This document shows, piece by piece, positions 11,080 to 22,169 of a DNA stretch of 64,000 bases (positions are counted from its first letter, which is position 1; each line of letters begins with the position of its first letter). The DNA comes from Vanessa cardui (Eukaryota > Arthropoda > Insecta > Lepidoptera > Nymphalidae). Location: contig NC_061144.1 of NCBI RefSeq assembly GCF_905220365.1, forward strand, positions 1,488,001 through 1,552,000, written 5' to 3'. A model generated the notes under the pieces. That model was not told where the DNA came from. It ran no database searches and worked only from the letters and a program-made list of their open reading frames with translations. The position numbers and the translations under genes are program-made.

Positions 11080-11394
11080 ATTATACAAGCTACATATATT
11101 AAATATCATAATTTATCCCAACGTTGTTGCCAATCCGTCATCCTTAAGTACCATTAAGCCTAAACCATGTTTCTTCTGAAATTGATCGTTTTTCTTCGAA
11201 ACAAATGACATAATTCCTTCCTATTACGGGAAGTATATTTTTAAATCAAATTTATTGAAGGTTTAATCAAAAACAGTAGCTTACATTTAATAATGTTTCT
11301 TTATTATGACAAGGTTACTAATACTTACAGTTATTAAATATGGGATATTTATTAATTCTTATAAATTTTGGTGTAACTGGCACTGGCCTATTAA
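11080..11394. other. Gene-free stretch
   Basis: Unique AT-rich DNA with no supported feature. Confidence 0.4.
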
Positions 11395-11481
11395 ATGTAT
11401 AATGACAGACAGACAGAAATTGTAAATATTTATAAAGAAAATATAAATATTAACAATTTCTGTCTGTCTGTCATTATACAT
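11395..11481. repeat. Long hairpin: 40-bp arms, 7-base loop
   Basis: The left arm 11395-11434 and right arm 11442-11481 are reverse complements with a single mismatch, around the loop 'aagaaaa'. The arms contain the '(gaca)n gaaattgt' motif typical of family E tails, so the hairpin probably arose from an inverted duplication of such a tail. It would fold strongly if transcribed. Confidence 0.85.
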
Positions 11482-11534
11482 AAGCCTTTAGTGAAAAGCA
11501 GTTATTTAATTACGAACAGACACTCCAAATTTAG

Positions 11535-11833
11535 TTTTTTTTTATGGTATAGGTTGGCGGACGAGCAAATAGGCCACCTCATGTTAAGTGGTCACCATCA
11601 CCCATAGACAATGAAGCTGTAAGAAATATTAACTATAAGGAATAGTTGCCATCGTCAATGTGCCACCAACCTTGGGAACTAAGATGTTATGTTCCTTGTG
11701 CCTGAAGTTACACTGGCTCACTCACCCTTCAGACCAAAACACAACAATACCGAGTACTGTTATTTGGCGGTAGAATAACTGATGAGTGGGTGGTACCTAC
11801 CCAGACGGGCTTGCACAAAGCCCTACCACCAAG
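11535..11833 (-). repeat. Repeat family B, full length
   Basis: Minus-strand copy, from the T-run and 'atggtataggttggcggacg' to 'caaagccctaccaccaa'. A small internal duplication 'aactataaggaatag' distinguishes it. Confidence 0.8.
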
Positions 11834-11845
11834 TAATGTTAAGAC

Positions 11846-12024
11846 ATTGAAGTAACTCTATCTATCTATCGCTCTTTAACAGCGAAACCTATGAACCGAA
11901 TTTGATGAAATTTGGTATAATATAAACTACAACTCCTAGAAAGGACATAGGCTACATTTTTTTCTAACATCTGATAAACAACTCCCAAAAAGCGAACGTG
12001 CCGCGGGCGACAACCGATAGTTTT
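11846..12024 (-). repeat. Repeat family D
   Basis: Minus-strand copy: 'aagtaactctatctatctat', 'gaaccgaatttgatgaaatt' and 'ggacataggctac', ending in the head 'gccgcgggcgacaaccgata'. Confidence 0.65.
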
Positions 12025-12344
12025 TTAATACCTAAAAATTCAACGTGTCTATGACATCATTGAATCGATTTCTCTATTCTATTACTTCGTATCTATTTCA
12101 TGAATACAAAATAACTAACTTCAAATACTAAGGAATAAAATGTAACGGGTAAATATGACTCCTGATCGTGACTGATTACCACCATGTTAAATGTAGCAAG
12201 AAATTGTAATCATTTCTCAATTTGTATGGGAACTGGGGTTTTATGTCTCTTTTGTCTGTTGTTAACTCAAATCGAAAAGCAAAAACATTAATAATTGTTG
12301 CTTGACATTACAACACGTGATGAATTTATTACATTATATTAAAA

Positions 12345-13116
12345 AAATACATTGGTAAATAAGGCAAGCATATTTATTCAATACAAGATTATATTGATGA
12401 TAAAAAGCGTTGACTTCTAGGCAGGATGTATTATATACATATATCATTGTTTTTAACTAACATAACTTTGTATTTTTAAATTTTAATAAATAAAAATTTT
12501 AACAAAACGAAAAACCGATTTCAAACACAACATTATTTTAAAGCAAATAAATATGCAATAAAAAGTAATAAAAATAATTGCGTAGTCCACATATTTTTTA
12601 GAGTCCTCCTAAGTGAAATTAAATGAAAAATATTAGACTAATTAAAAGTCGATTTATGATTATATAATTTAGTTATAGTTATTGATATATTTGGAGCCGA
12701 TGTCATCAAGAATCATCAAAATTGGATGGCGTAATTTTGAGTTATTCACCTATTATCGCGCACATGCATAATGCAAATTTAAGACTTATGTCGTTTTCAT
12801 ATGAATACCATCATCAGAACTAGACTAAATAAAAATTTGAACACACGGAAAGCACTAGCATTCAAACAAAATTTTTTTTATCAAAATCGGTCCACATAAC
12901 GGTTATGAGGTAACAAGCATATAAAAAAGAAAAAAAGTACAGACGATGATAACCTCCTCCTTTTTTAAGACTGTTCAAAAGAGCAACTATTGAGTTCCTT
13001 GACGGTTCTTCTCAGCAGAATCTGGTGATGAATCTGTGGTAGCTTCACGTAAAAGAGTTCGTTAAATGACGATTTAAAAGTCCTTTTAAAAATTAATAAA
13101 GTACATATTGATTTTG
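12345..13116 (+). repeat. Repeat family G, split by family H
   Basis: The 5' part (12345-12480) matches 53563 onward ('atacattggtaaa', 'tgatgataaaaa', 'ttgtatttttaaat'), and the 3' part (12967-13116) carries 'gttcttctcagcagaatctg', 'ggtagcttcacgta' and 'ataaagtacatattgatttt'. The 485 bp between belong to family H. Confidence 0.65.
12481..12966 (-). mobile_element. Family H element nested in family G
   Basis: One end (12484-12703) equals the arm of the foldback at 7069-7672; the other end (about 12840-12966) equals 6088-6230 in reverse, ending 'gataacctcctcctttttt'. This is therefore the simple, non-palindromic form of the family, about 485 bp. No coding capacity. Confidence 0.65.
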
Positions 13117-13270
13117 TTGATAGCAAGTACGTAAATAAAACATATCTATAATTGAATTAATAATTATTACCCATGCTTTATAAACCTAAATCTATGGCTA
13201 GCCACTAGACTACAAACGAATCAGTCACAATTCGATGTACACAATAAATAAACATGACTAAAATCCCTAT

Positions 13271-13572
13271 TACAACAACAGCATGTAAATTTCCACTGCT
13301 GGACTAAAGGCCTCCTCTCCCTTTGAGGGATTTTTAGGGTTGGAACAAATTCCACCACGCTGTTCCAATGCGGGTTGGTGGAATACACATGTGGCAGAAT
13401 TTTTATGAAATCCGACACATGCAGGTTTCCTCACGATGTTTTCCTTCACCGCTGAGCACAAGATGAATTGGAAACACAAATTAAGCACATGAATCAGCGG
13501 TGTTTGCCTGGGTTGGAACCCGCAATCATCGGTTAAGATGAACGCGTTCTAACCACTGGGCCATCTCGACTC
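13271..13572 (-). repeat. tRNA-derived SINE with target duplication
   Basis: Minus-strand, near full length. AAATCCCT at 13261-13268 and 13573-13580 flanks it. Overlapping short frames here belong to the SINE. Confidence 0.85.
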
Positions 13573-13573
13573 A

Positions 13574-13923
13574 AATCCCTTTTAATTGCTGCACAATTTG
13601 AATAACAAGCCATTCTTAATAAATATAAGATCACAAATGTAAACAATATTGATACCGAACTAGAACAAACATTTGTCTAAGAGGCCATTAGTATTGTAAA
13701 TAGAAACTGATGTGTTTCTTGTGTTTTATTTCATTAGTACCAAAGACGTTTATTGTATAAACGCAATTGGGTTTTATTTTCCATTGTATCTCATTAAGTT
13801 TGAGATGTCTTAATTAGTGATTCAGTGATATAACGAGGTCGATTTATCTATACGTATAATATAATTAAAGTGTCTGTTTGTAATATTAAAATATTCTCTT
13901 TGTATTAAATGCATATGTATGTG
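13574..13923. other. Gene-free stretch
   Basis: Unique AT-rich DNA; a short family E-like tail ('taattaaagtgtctgtttgt') at about 13863. Confidence 0.35.
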
Positions 13924-14262
13924 AAGAGTCGATATGGTCCAGTGATTAGAACGCGTGCATCTTTACCGATGATTGCGGGTTCAAAGGCAGGCAAGCACCA
14001 CTGAATATTCATGAATACTCATGTGCTTAATACGTGTTTATAATTCATCTCTTGCTCGGCGGTGAAGGAAAACATATCATGGAAATTTTGTTTGATGCAT
14101 GTGCAATGTGCATGTGTCTTATTTCAATAGAATTCTACAATTTATTAAAATTGGGTATAACTTTATTATAATTCTAATACATTTTACACCAACTCGCATT
14201 GGCGCAGCGTGGTAGAATAACCTACATATCTTCCTCGCAGTGGGAAATTCACAGGCCATGTG
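13924..14262 (+). repeat. tRNA-derived SINE, with internal insertion
   Basis: Plus-strand copy with degraded box B ('gggttcaaaggc'). About 50 bp of AT-rich sequence (14149-14200) interrupts the body before 'aactcgcattggcgcagcgt'. Confidence 0.75.
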
Positions 14263-14335
14263 AATCTGGTTTCAGGGTTGAATTCTTTGGTTTACTTCTT
14301 ATTGAGAGAATCAATTAGTCAGTTTCATTATATAT

Positions 14336-14525
14336 TATTAGAAATAGATTTAAGAAATGATATTTTTTAAATATTTCAATGGCGGCCAACAGACATTTTC
14401 ATTATATGACAGGCTAATTGCTAAAATATTCTGACAGCTAAACGAATAGACGATTATCGCCAACCAGTAGTCCTTATATATCCGGTCACAGTGTTGCTAT
14501 TTGTGATTTTAATTTTCTTCTAATA
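14336..14525 (-). repeat. 3' LTR of the compact element
   Basis: Downstream repeat for the minus-strand orientation. It carries the same TATA-like box as the other copy and abuts the purine tract. Confidence 0.75.
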
Positions 14526-14894
14526 CGGCTTCTCCTGACGGGACTGCGTGCTCGAAGTCCTCAGCAGGAACTCGATGAAGGTCCAGCAACAACCTCCGAC
14601 TTCAATAATTGCTCTGCGTCATCATCATCGGTTTCTGTCAAGATACACACAGTCTAAAATAATCACACTTATTTACCTCTGTTATTATTAGCAGTTGGCC
14701 TAATTTCACAAAGAAGCGTTAGATTACGTACGAATTAGCTAAGTTCAACATAACCAACAAATATAAATAAACGGCACACATAAGTTTTTCAATCACATAG
14801 GCTTTACACAGGTCTGTCCCACGCAACCAAATACCCCGCACATACTCGTGCACTCAGGATTTACATCGGTCTCTAGTAGGTCACCCCAGATACC

Positions 14895-15041
14895 TAATAA
14901 AGGCTGGATTTACACAGGTCTGTTGTCGGTGCGCCACCGACTCACCCCAGAAACCACCAGTGTCATCTAATAAAGGCTGGATTTACACAGGTCTGTTGTC
15001 GGTTGCGCCACCGACTCACCCCAGAAACCACCAGTGTCAGG
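14895..15041 (-). repeat. 73-bp tandem duplication inside the compact LTR element
   Basis: Two adjacent units (14895-14967 and 14968-15041), each from 'taataaaggctggatttaca' to 'ccagaaaccaccagtgtca', differ by about one base. A third, weaker cousin ('caggatttacatcggtctct') lies just upstream. Confidence 0.85.
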
Positions 15042-15186
15042 GTCAACCCGATACCATGGCGCACAGGATTTACTCGGGTCTCTTCCACTGAACACAACTC
15101 TTTACACAACATGGCCAAAACTCAGAAATACGGGCTAGTTTAGTACGTAATCTAACTCAAGAATAGGATAGAAAACAAGAAGTATA

Positions 15187-15588
15187 TCAGTTAACAAAGC
15201 AAACAGCGACAAAAGGCAATTTAATCAATGCATCAATTTCATAATTACTCGGCCTAACCTGACCATCTCTTACAAACCCACCAAAGTCTTTTATCTCATT
15301 GGTAAGGAAGTCGTTGAATTGAATCCGAAACTTCAGAATAATAATAGCAATAAGCACCTCACTACGAAGACATTTAACCTTAAAAGCAAAATCAGAGCCA
15401 AAAAATCGGTTGGATCTGACCTGAGCACAGTTGATGGCGGTCAAAAGACGCTCCGCAGCGTGCGTCACCACGTCCTCCAACTGCGTTGATTCCTTGTTTA
15501 TGGTGCGTGTAGTCGTGGAGGAGTGGAGCGGATGCGTCCCCACTTGCGCAGACGCCAGCTCATGCAGCGGTGTTGGGACCACAAGCAC
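15187..15588 (-). CDS. 133-codon open frame in the compact LTR element, unrecognised
   Basis: The longest frame of the element's interior, in the element's own (minus) orientation, with the first methionine at 15588. I recognise no gag, protease, polymerase or integrase motif and no zinc knuckle. Its N-terminal half is polar (many T, S, E) and its C-terminal half mixed. It may be a remnant or replacement of gag, or simply a chance frame in a GC-richer stretch. Its position just downstream of the candidate primer-binding site, where gag would start, is the only argument for function. Confidence 0.2.
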   Translation of the reverse strand: MLVVPTPLHELASAQVGTHPLHSSTTTRTINKESTQLEDVVTHAAERLLTAINCAQVRSNRFFGSDFAFKVKCLRSEVLIAIIILKFRIQFNDFLTNEIKDFGGFVRDGQVRPSNYEIDALIKLPFVAVCFVN

Positions 15589-15768
15589 TGATGTCGATGG
15601 TGTGGTGTTGGGCAGCTCGCGGCTAGGGGCAGCGCAAAAACAAAAACTCCGTTCGAATATTAATTAATCAAATCACCAGGTAATAACCAAAAAGTAGTAC
15701 TAATTTAGTTTATAAAATCAGAAATGTAGGCTTTCAATGGCTTTTCAACCTTCGAATCCCGCTTCTGA

Positions 15769-15960
15769 TATTAGAAATAGATTTAAGAAATGTTATTTTT
15801 TTTAAATATTTCAATGGCGGCCAACAGACATTTTCATTATATGACAGGCTAATTGCTAAAATATTCTGACAGCTAAACGAATAGACGATTATCGCCAACC
15901 AGTAGTCCTTATATATCCGGTCACAGTGTTGCTATTTGTGATTTTAATTTTCTTCTAATA
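15769..15960 (-). repeat. 5' LTR of the compact element
   Basis: Upstream repeat for the minus-strand orientation; the candidate tRNA primer-binding site begins immediately inside at 15768. Confidence 0.75.
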
Positions 15961-15965
15961 ATATA

Positions 15966-16467
15966 CTATTTTTATGACTAACCATGCATTTATTTGCCCA
16001 AATAAGCCTCAAATAGGATTTTATGAAACGTTCCACTATTATCCTTGCACTCAAATGTTAGCTCGATATTACTCTTGATGCTTCCAAAAGATAATGATGA
16101 TAAAGATATAATAATATGTATACATTCTTTCAAATTTATGAATGATGATAAAAGAAAATCTCTTTAATCACAGCGAGTTCAGGACAATAGGATAATATTT
16201 CACTTAAGCGATGTAATCTTTAACAGTGATAAAAATACGTTTAAAATCTACAATACTAAATCTAACAACGGCGATAGAACTATCATTAATACTGGGATTT
16301 AGTTCCGATAGCAGGTTTTAACATAAAACCAGGCTATTTACCTTAAATTAAGGCAGGCATCTCCAGTGTTAATGATCTTCAATGTTAGAACGTTTTCACG
16401 GTAATCCTTCGCGAATATGTTTCTCTAGATACCGTCACATTTATTTATAAGTTTGCTTGAGTTCGTC
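15966..16467. other. Gene-free stretch
   Basis: Unique AT-rich DNA, no supported feature. Confidence 0.4.
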
Positions 16468-16743
16468 TGTAAATTTCCCACTACTGGGTTGAGGCCTCCT
16501 CCCCCTTTGAGGAGAAGGTTTGGAAAATATTTTACCCATGTTTCAATGCGAGTTGGTGAAATACACATGTGACAGAATTACGATGAAATTTGACACATGC
16601 AGGTTTCACGATGTTACGCCGACCACGAGATGAATAATATAAACACAAATTAAGCACATGAATATTCAGTGGTGCTGGCCTGGGTTTGAACCCGCAATCA
16701 TAGGTTAAGATGCACGCGTTCTAACCACTGGGCCATTTCGCCT
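16468..16743 (-). repeat. tRNA-derived SINE
   Basis: Minus-strand copy, moderately diverged; the block 'ttcctcacgatgttttcctt' is shortened. Confidence 0.8.
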
Positions 16744-16971
16744 CTAAGTTCGTTTGACTTTCGTCATATATAGATAAAATATGTGTTTTTCCGAAGCACC
16801 AATTTGCCCAAACTGTGTTAGCGTAAACTAAATAATCGTATTGAATCATAATTATATTTATTGAGGCATGAAATCAACATTTGCTAGAATAACACAATAA
16901 ACAATTTACTCTTCGGATCTGAATATACTTGCCAATTAGCTTGTTAAGGCTTTTGTAAACAAGTAATCTAA

Positions 16972-17115
16972 AACAACCTGTAAATACTTCACTACTGTTC
17001 TCCTCTTCTCTTGAGTAGAATTTTTGTGTTCTGTTCTACTGCAGGTTGGTGAATACTCATGTGTCAGACTTGCATTAAAATTAGTCACATGCAGGATCCC
17101 TCACGAAGATGGGTT
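16972..17115 (-). repeat. tRNA-derived SINE, decayed fragment
   Basis: Recognisable by 'aacctgtaaatacttcacta' and 'tcacatgcaggatccctcac', with no head. An old copy. Confidence 0.55.
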
Positions 17116-17635
17116 AGAAGAGATGGCTAATTAGCCATAAGTCCGTACATTGTACAACACTCGTAATCAACATTTATTTTTTATGTTATTAATTTTTATT
17201 TTTGCATTTTACTTATTTTGTTTTTTTTTTCTGTTTTTAATCCTAAGCTTTCTTTATTTTTGTTTGTGATGTACAAAAAAGTATATTTTATTCATTCATT
17301 AAATTACAAACACCAGTCAATTCCAATGAAATACAAAGAAATGAAATATAAAAAATCCTGTCATAGGTTCCAAAAATAAATCTTAAATAAACGCAAAGTT
17401 TCGCAGGAGAACTACTAGTTAATTTTGATTGAGAATAGCAACCAGAAACAATTGAGCCGCAGTTAGTTTTAAGAGCCACGGGAGTGATACCATTATCAGT
17501 TTCCTAACTCCAGTCTGTTACTGAGAAGTACTTAACAGAAAGAACTAATGATTTTTTAATGTCCTAACCCAGGATTCAGTTTTAGAACCTCAGAATCTGT
17601 ACCCTCTTAAGCTAAAAGTAAAAAAAAGTAAATTA
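17116..17635. other. Gene-free stretch
   Basis: AT-rich unique DNA with T-runs. The 63-codon frame at 17288-17479 has no recognisable content. Confidence 0.35.
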
Positions 17636-17883
17636 ACAGCTTTTAAATTTCCCACACCTACGATAAGGCCTCCTTTTCCATTAAGAAGAGGGTTTGGAAC
17701 ATATTCCACCACGCTATTTTAATGCGGGTTGGTGGAATGAACATGTGGCAGAATTTCGATGAAATTAGCCACATGCGGGCTTTCCTGTTTTCCTTCACTG
17801 CCGAGAACGACATGAATTATAAACACAAATTAAGCACATATATATATATAGTGGTGCTTGCCTGGGTTTGAACCCGCAATCAG
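17636..17883 (-). repeat. tRNA-derived SINE, head truncated
   Basis: Minus-strand copy ending inside the head after 'tgggtttgaacccgcaatca'; an internal (ta)n precedes it. Confidence 0.75.
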
Positions 17884-19135
17884 CTTTTAAGCTATACTAC
17901 GTCTACAATAAGTGCACAGTAAACAATTAGAGCAACCTTGGATTTTTCTCCAACAATAGATTCACTGTTACAGTGAACACATTTCTTCACAGCGCTTTGT
18001 AAAAATGTTGCCGCCCATAAAACATTGAACTAAGACACATTACCTCTTTCAGTGGCTATTTAAGTAAACAACGATAAATTTGCTTCGGTTGGTAAAAGGC
18101 TTTCTAATAAAGATAGAGTTGGGTTCCGCAATACATTATTAAGTCTGAAATCGTCTGAAACAAGCTGTAACAGAAGAAGGGTCTTTGTTTTATAAGCTGC
18201 TCAGGTTATAAAAAGATTAATGTTGTTATAGAAACCTTTGAATATAACCCCTATGGAATAGCTTGATTATAAAAACAATCTAATAAGGGTTGGATTAGCA
18301 ATGAAGCTGTTTTATATCTGATAATTACTTCATTACGTGAATCAACCAGTGAATGAAAGTCTCATTGAATTTTAATGAAATTATATAGGAAAAAATATTG
18401 ACCATAAAACATAATCATATAGATGAAAAGAAGAGAAAAGAGGAACCTAAGCCTCTAGTTGTATAATTAATAGTTGTGATGACAATCGTTGAACTCAAAT
18501 CACATTAAATTGACATAGGGAAGGGAAATACATTTCTCTCGCTTTTTTTCAAATGAGTAAATGAGATGGAAATGGGCGAGAAGGGAGTGCGTTAGTGAGC
18601 AAACGGTTTCGTGACGTCATTTTTTCATGACACAACAAAAGAAAAATACATTGGAATTGCCTAAGAATAAGAAGCATTAGCATTGAGTATTACATATGAC
18701 GATTTCTGTAAAAACAATTTAGGTCGTCCTATGCAGTAGACCATTTCGTAGAAACTGAGCTAAACTAATTATATTGATTTGGCCAAAGGATTTCCAAGTA
18801 ATACCGAATCTCGACTTAAGGACTAAAAATACAAATATTCTTTTCAAAACTATACTTCAAAATACCTAACATTACGAAATTTATCAAATGCTCTCTAAAA
18901 AATGAAAGTTTCTTTAATTTATTAAATAACTATTATTAGAAAGAAATATCAAAAAATCTTTGAATCTTTTTAAGTCTCTAAAGCATAATCTTACTATGAT
19001 CTGATTCAAAGAAACGATAAATAAACCTGCGATTTACGTATTCAATCCAATTAGCTAATAGCTCTACTATACACTCCTAACAGTTCTGAATTAGAATATA
19101 TTTATTTTTTATTTACAAAACAACACTATATTGGG
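17884..19135. other. Gene-free stretch
   Basis: Repeat-poor DNA without a convincing exon. A TGACGTCA site lies at 18612-18619 in a GC-richer patch. Confidence 0.4.
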
Positions 19136-19279
19136 TATAGAGGAAGGGGACGACCAAAGAAACGATGGATGGATTGTGTGAAAGACGACATGGCCGGAAA
19201 GAATGTTACTTATGAAATGACGTCAGACTCAGAATTATGGAAGAATAATCATATAACATGCTGCGCGGACCTCAAATAA
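19136..19279 (+). pseudogene. RTE-type LINE, last 47 codons of the reverse-transcriptase ORF
   Basis: The frame reads 'RGRGRPKKRWMDCVKDDMAG' and, further on, 'SELWKNNHITCCADLK' followed by TAA at 19277. The 'GRPKKRWMDCVKDD' and terminal 'CCADP/L' signature is the C-terminus of lepidopteran non-LTR retrotransposons of RTE-like type. Upstream polymerase domains are missing (5' truncation, normal for LINE insertions), so this is a dead fragment. Confidence 0.8.
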
Positions 19280-20472
19280 AGTTAAGAAATTAGGAGGATG
19301 ATTTATTACAACACTTAGCTATTTATATAAACTTTAATTTTACTTCCAAAACATTTTGTCTAAATCAAAAATGACATTCGGCAATATTCGTCCAAAATTG
19401 GTTAAGTTGTGATAAATATTGCAAATAAGTTAAAAAAAATTTGAGTGCAAAATATTCGCTAGCATATTACAATTTACATTTGACTGGTGATCTGCTACAA
19501 AATTCCTGGGTACGTAAATTGATCAATTTTTGGTTGTTTTTTTGGGCCATGGAACAGCTTTCTCTCCTGATAAATAAACACTCGAAAGTTTGTATTTATC
19601 TATAAGATAAAAAAAGGTTTTAATTTTGTCAAAAATAAAAAAATAAAAATACAGAACATTAAATGTACACCTGTATAAATGTATATAGAGCGTATCTAGT
19701 TCGGTTTTTGTAAATTATGTTTCCAATTACTAGCCAGTTTTGTTGAGGTCTCAAATAAAAAAGGGGAAAGGTTCAACGACATCAAAACATCAATAGCCTA
19801 CATATACTACATATACAGGATTCCTCGACGATAGATCACAGCCACATATCGATACTTTCGGTATCTTTTACCTGATTTACGTCCAAACATTTTTTCATTT
19901 CATAAACATACTAGCTACCCTCCTCAGCATGACATGAGTACAATAAGGCTTTATATTCAACTTTTAGATTGAAAAACAAATACAAAAAGAAATATGTTAA
20001 TACCTACCTATCTTACTCATAATAAGGTTTTATATTTTGAGAAATTAATCACAACATAACAATACCCAAGGTCTAGTGTTTTGAAGTTTTAATTAGAAAT
20101 TTTCGTCTAGACTATCTTTATAAAGCCTTAAGTCTTTAGGTATCGTTTTAATATACTCCATCTTCGTTTTTGTTCAGTCAAAGTCAAGAGCCAAATTCAT
20201 TTTTCAAACTTTATTACTTTTGCTTATTGACTGGCAAAAATCTACAAACAAACGAACAGCGATATAAATTGAACAGTATTGTATTGTTATTTTCCAAAGT
20301 ATTTTTGATGTCTTTGCTCTATATATATTTTTATACATAGCCTTTTAAATATGGTACTCAACCACCGAGGTACTATCGAAACCAAAAGTATCAGAGACGG
20401 AAAAGAGGCATTCTTTATGTTATAACTCAAAAAATATTTCGAATTAACACCACAGCTAAAAACTATTGCGGT
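19280..20472. other. Gene-free stretch
   Basis: Unique AT-rich DNA; no supported feature. Confidence 0.4.
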
Positions 20473-20976
20473 ATGTACGTCACACCTTTTATAATTAAAG
20501 CACGTTTAAATTCAAGTTATGATCGAAGGGAACCTTTTTGCATCGAAAGAGTTTCAAATGACTATAATATCGTGCTCAATTTTTTTAACAAAACAATTAA
20601 CTCGAAGGTAAGGAAAGCTTTTATCATAATTAATTTATCTTCGAAAATCGAGTCAGAATTCCAAATGTTATCTACGTCATCTAGATGTTCGAAAATGTAC
20701 AACGGCGCGACTTTTAAGGCATTCCCTACCTCACACAAGCACCTTGTGGAATTCGGTTTCGCCGAACCGATACGTCTTGAGAATTTAAAAAAAAAGACAA
20801 GACATTCCTTAAAAGCTGGAAACACACTTGCAAGGCCGTTACTGCAAATTTCCAATAGCGTTGTTAATCAGCTTCCATCAATAGGTCTGCTTTTTTGCCA
20901 CCTATTCCGTAAAGCAAAACTCTTTACAACGTTTAAACTTGGTCTAAATTGCAGAAGTTTGTCTAGCTGTATCTAA
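20473..20976 (+). CDS. 167-codon unassigned open frame
   Basis: One of the longest frames in the window outside mobile elements. It is basic and serine-rich, with no signal peptide, transmembrane segment or domain I recognise. No splice context or neighbouring exon supports it, and a 97-codon frame is open on the opposite strand (20855-20562), which suggests locally stop-poor DNA. It sits in a GC-richer, repeat-free island, so a lineage-specific gene or an old coding remnant is possible. I judge a chance frame more likely. Confidence 0.15.
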   Translation: MYVTPFIIKARLNSSYDRREPFCIERVSNDYNIVLNFFNKTINSKVRKAFIIINLSSKIESEFQMLSTSSRCSKMYNGATFKAFPTSHKHLVEFGFAEPIRLENLKKKTRHSLKAGNTLARPLLQISNSVVNQLPSIGLLFCHLFRKAKLFTTFKLGLNCRSLSSCI

Positions 20977-21329
20977 GTTAATTAAGTTCTTTTGATAGAA
21001 ACAAAACAATATTCAAAAAGAAGTTTTAAACATAATAGAATAGCACTTTCCTGAATGTAGCACATGCTGTTTGTTTGTATTTTAACTGTTAAATTAGCGG
21101 AATTTTCGTATTACTAAATTTAGTTCAAGTATTCCAATCTGTTAATGATACTTAGTATTCTGTTGGAAATCCTCAAAGTTGATTCAGATTTGTTCAATAT
21201 TTGCTTTCCTCTTTTTATAAATGCGGTTCTAAGTTCGTATTTTCTACATGCCATGAATAATTTCCACCTTATTTTGTTCATATTTAAGGTTCAGAGTCAT
21301 TGGTATTTGGAAGATACCATTTAAAGAAG

Positions 21330-21535
21330 ACCAGTAGAAGAAATATTAACCATTTTTGATATCACCAATACGCTTCAAAGCTTGGAATCAATGATGTTAT
21401 GTCCCTTGTGTAGATACACTGGTTCACTCATCCTTCACTGGAACATGATAACAGCGTGTATTGCTGTTTTGCAGTAGAATTTCTGATAGGTTTTTGGTAA
21501 CGACCAAAAACTGGCTGGCAAAGCCTTACCACAAA
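21330..21535 (-). repeat. Repeat family B, decayed
   Basis: Minus-strand copy identifiable by 'gatgttatgtcccttgtgta' and 'ggttcactcatccttcactg'. Confidence 0.6.
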
Positions 21536-21555
21536 ATTATAATAATCTATATTAT

Positions 21556-21690
21556 TATTATAAATGTGAAAGTAACTCTGTCTGTCTGTCTGTCTGACGC
21601 TCTTTCATGACCAAACCGCTGAACCGAATTTGATGCAACGCCAAGAAAGGACATTGCCTACTTTTTTGACTAGCACATAATAATCTATAA
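21556..21690 (-). repeat. Repeat family D tail
   Basis: 'tataaatgtgaaagtaactc', '(tgtc)n', 'accaaaccgctgaaccgaat' mark the family on the minus strand. Confidence 0.65.
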
Positions 21691-22024
21691 TGGTAGGATT
21701 TAATGTCAAATTATCGTAATATTTATAATTTTTTTTTTGTAAAATTAATATCACATTCGCTTTTCAATGCCATGCACATTTTTGGCCATCAATTAAAAAT
21801 TCCAGTTACTCAATAGAACACCGCAAAGACTTGAAAACTTTGAAACCCTAGACCAGTGAAGTGCTTAACTCTTACAACTGCTTTTGTCAACGAAATTACA
21901 GCAAAATGATCTATCATGGGAAATTCTTCAACAAAGGTTTAAGTGTAAGTGAAATTCAATTCGATGTAATTTAGTTTCTACTTGTGTATAACTTTTTTGT
22001 ATGTATTACTTGTAGTACATGAAA

Positions 22025-22135
22025 ACAGTTAAAAAAGTAGCCTGTCTTATTTTGGAATTGAAGTTTGCTTCATACAAAATTTCAACGAATTCTGTTAAGC
22101 GGTTTGGTCGTCCCTTTCACATTTATAATATCAAT
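22025..22135 (+). repeat. Repeat family D fragment
   Basis: Plus-strand fragment with 'aaatttcaacgaattctgtt' and 'aagcggtttggtcgt'. Confidence 0.55.
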
Positions 22136-22169
22136 AATAGATAATGAATGAGCTGGTGTTGAATGATCA

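Larger units (their letters stand above)
14335..15960 (-). mobile_element. Compact non-autonomous LTR retroelement (TRIM/LARD-like)
   Basis: Two direct repeats of 190-192 bp (14336-14525 and 15769-15960) are almost identical: one substitution and a 2-bp T-run difference are visible. Each starts TATTAGAA and ends TTCTAATA, and ATATA at 14330-14334 and 15961-15965 may be the 5-bp target duplication. On the minus strand the repeat contains a TATA-like 'ggatatataagg', and just inside the upstream repeat lies 'tcagaagcgggattcgaagg' (15768-15749), which looks complementary to the 3' end of a leucine tRNA and could be the primer-binding site. A purine stretch 'aggagaag' precedes the downstream repeat. 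The 1.24-kb interior has no reverse transcriptase, integrase or protease, so it would need another element's enzymes. A pair of unrelated insertions of one small DNA element is a less likely alternative. Confidence 0.75.

Noticed and set aside
15431..15667. Plus-strand 78-codon frame
   Set aside because: It lies antisense within the compact LTR element and overlaps the frame that runs in the element's own direction.
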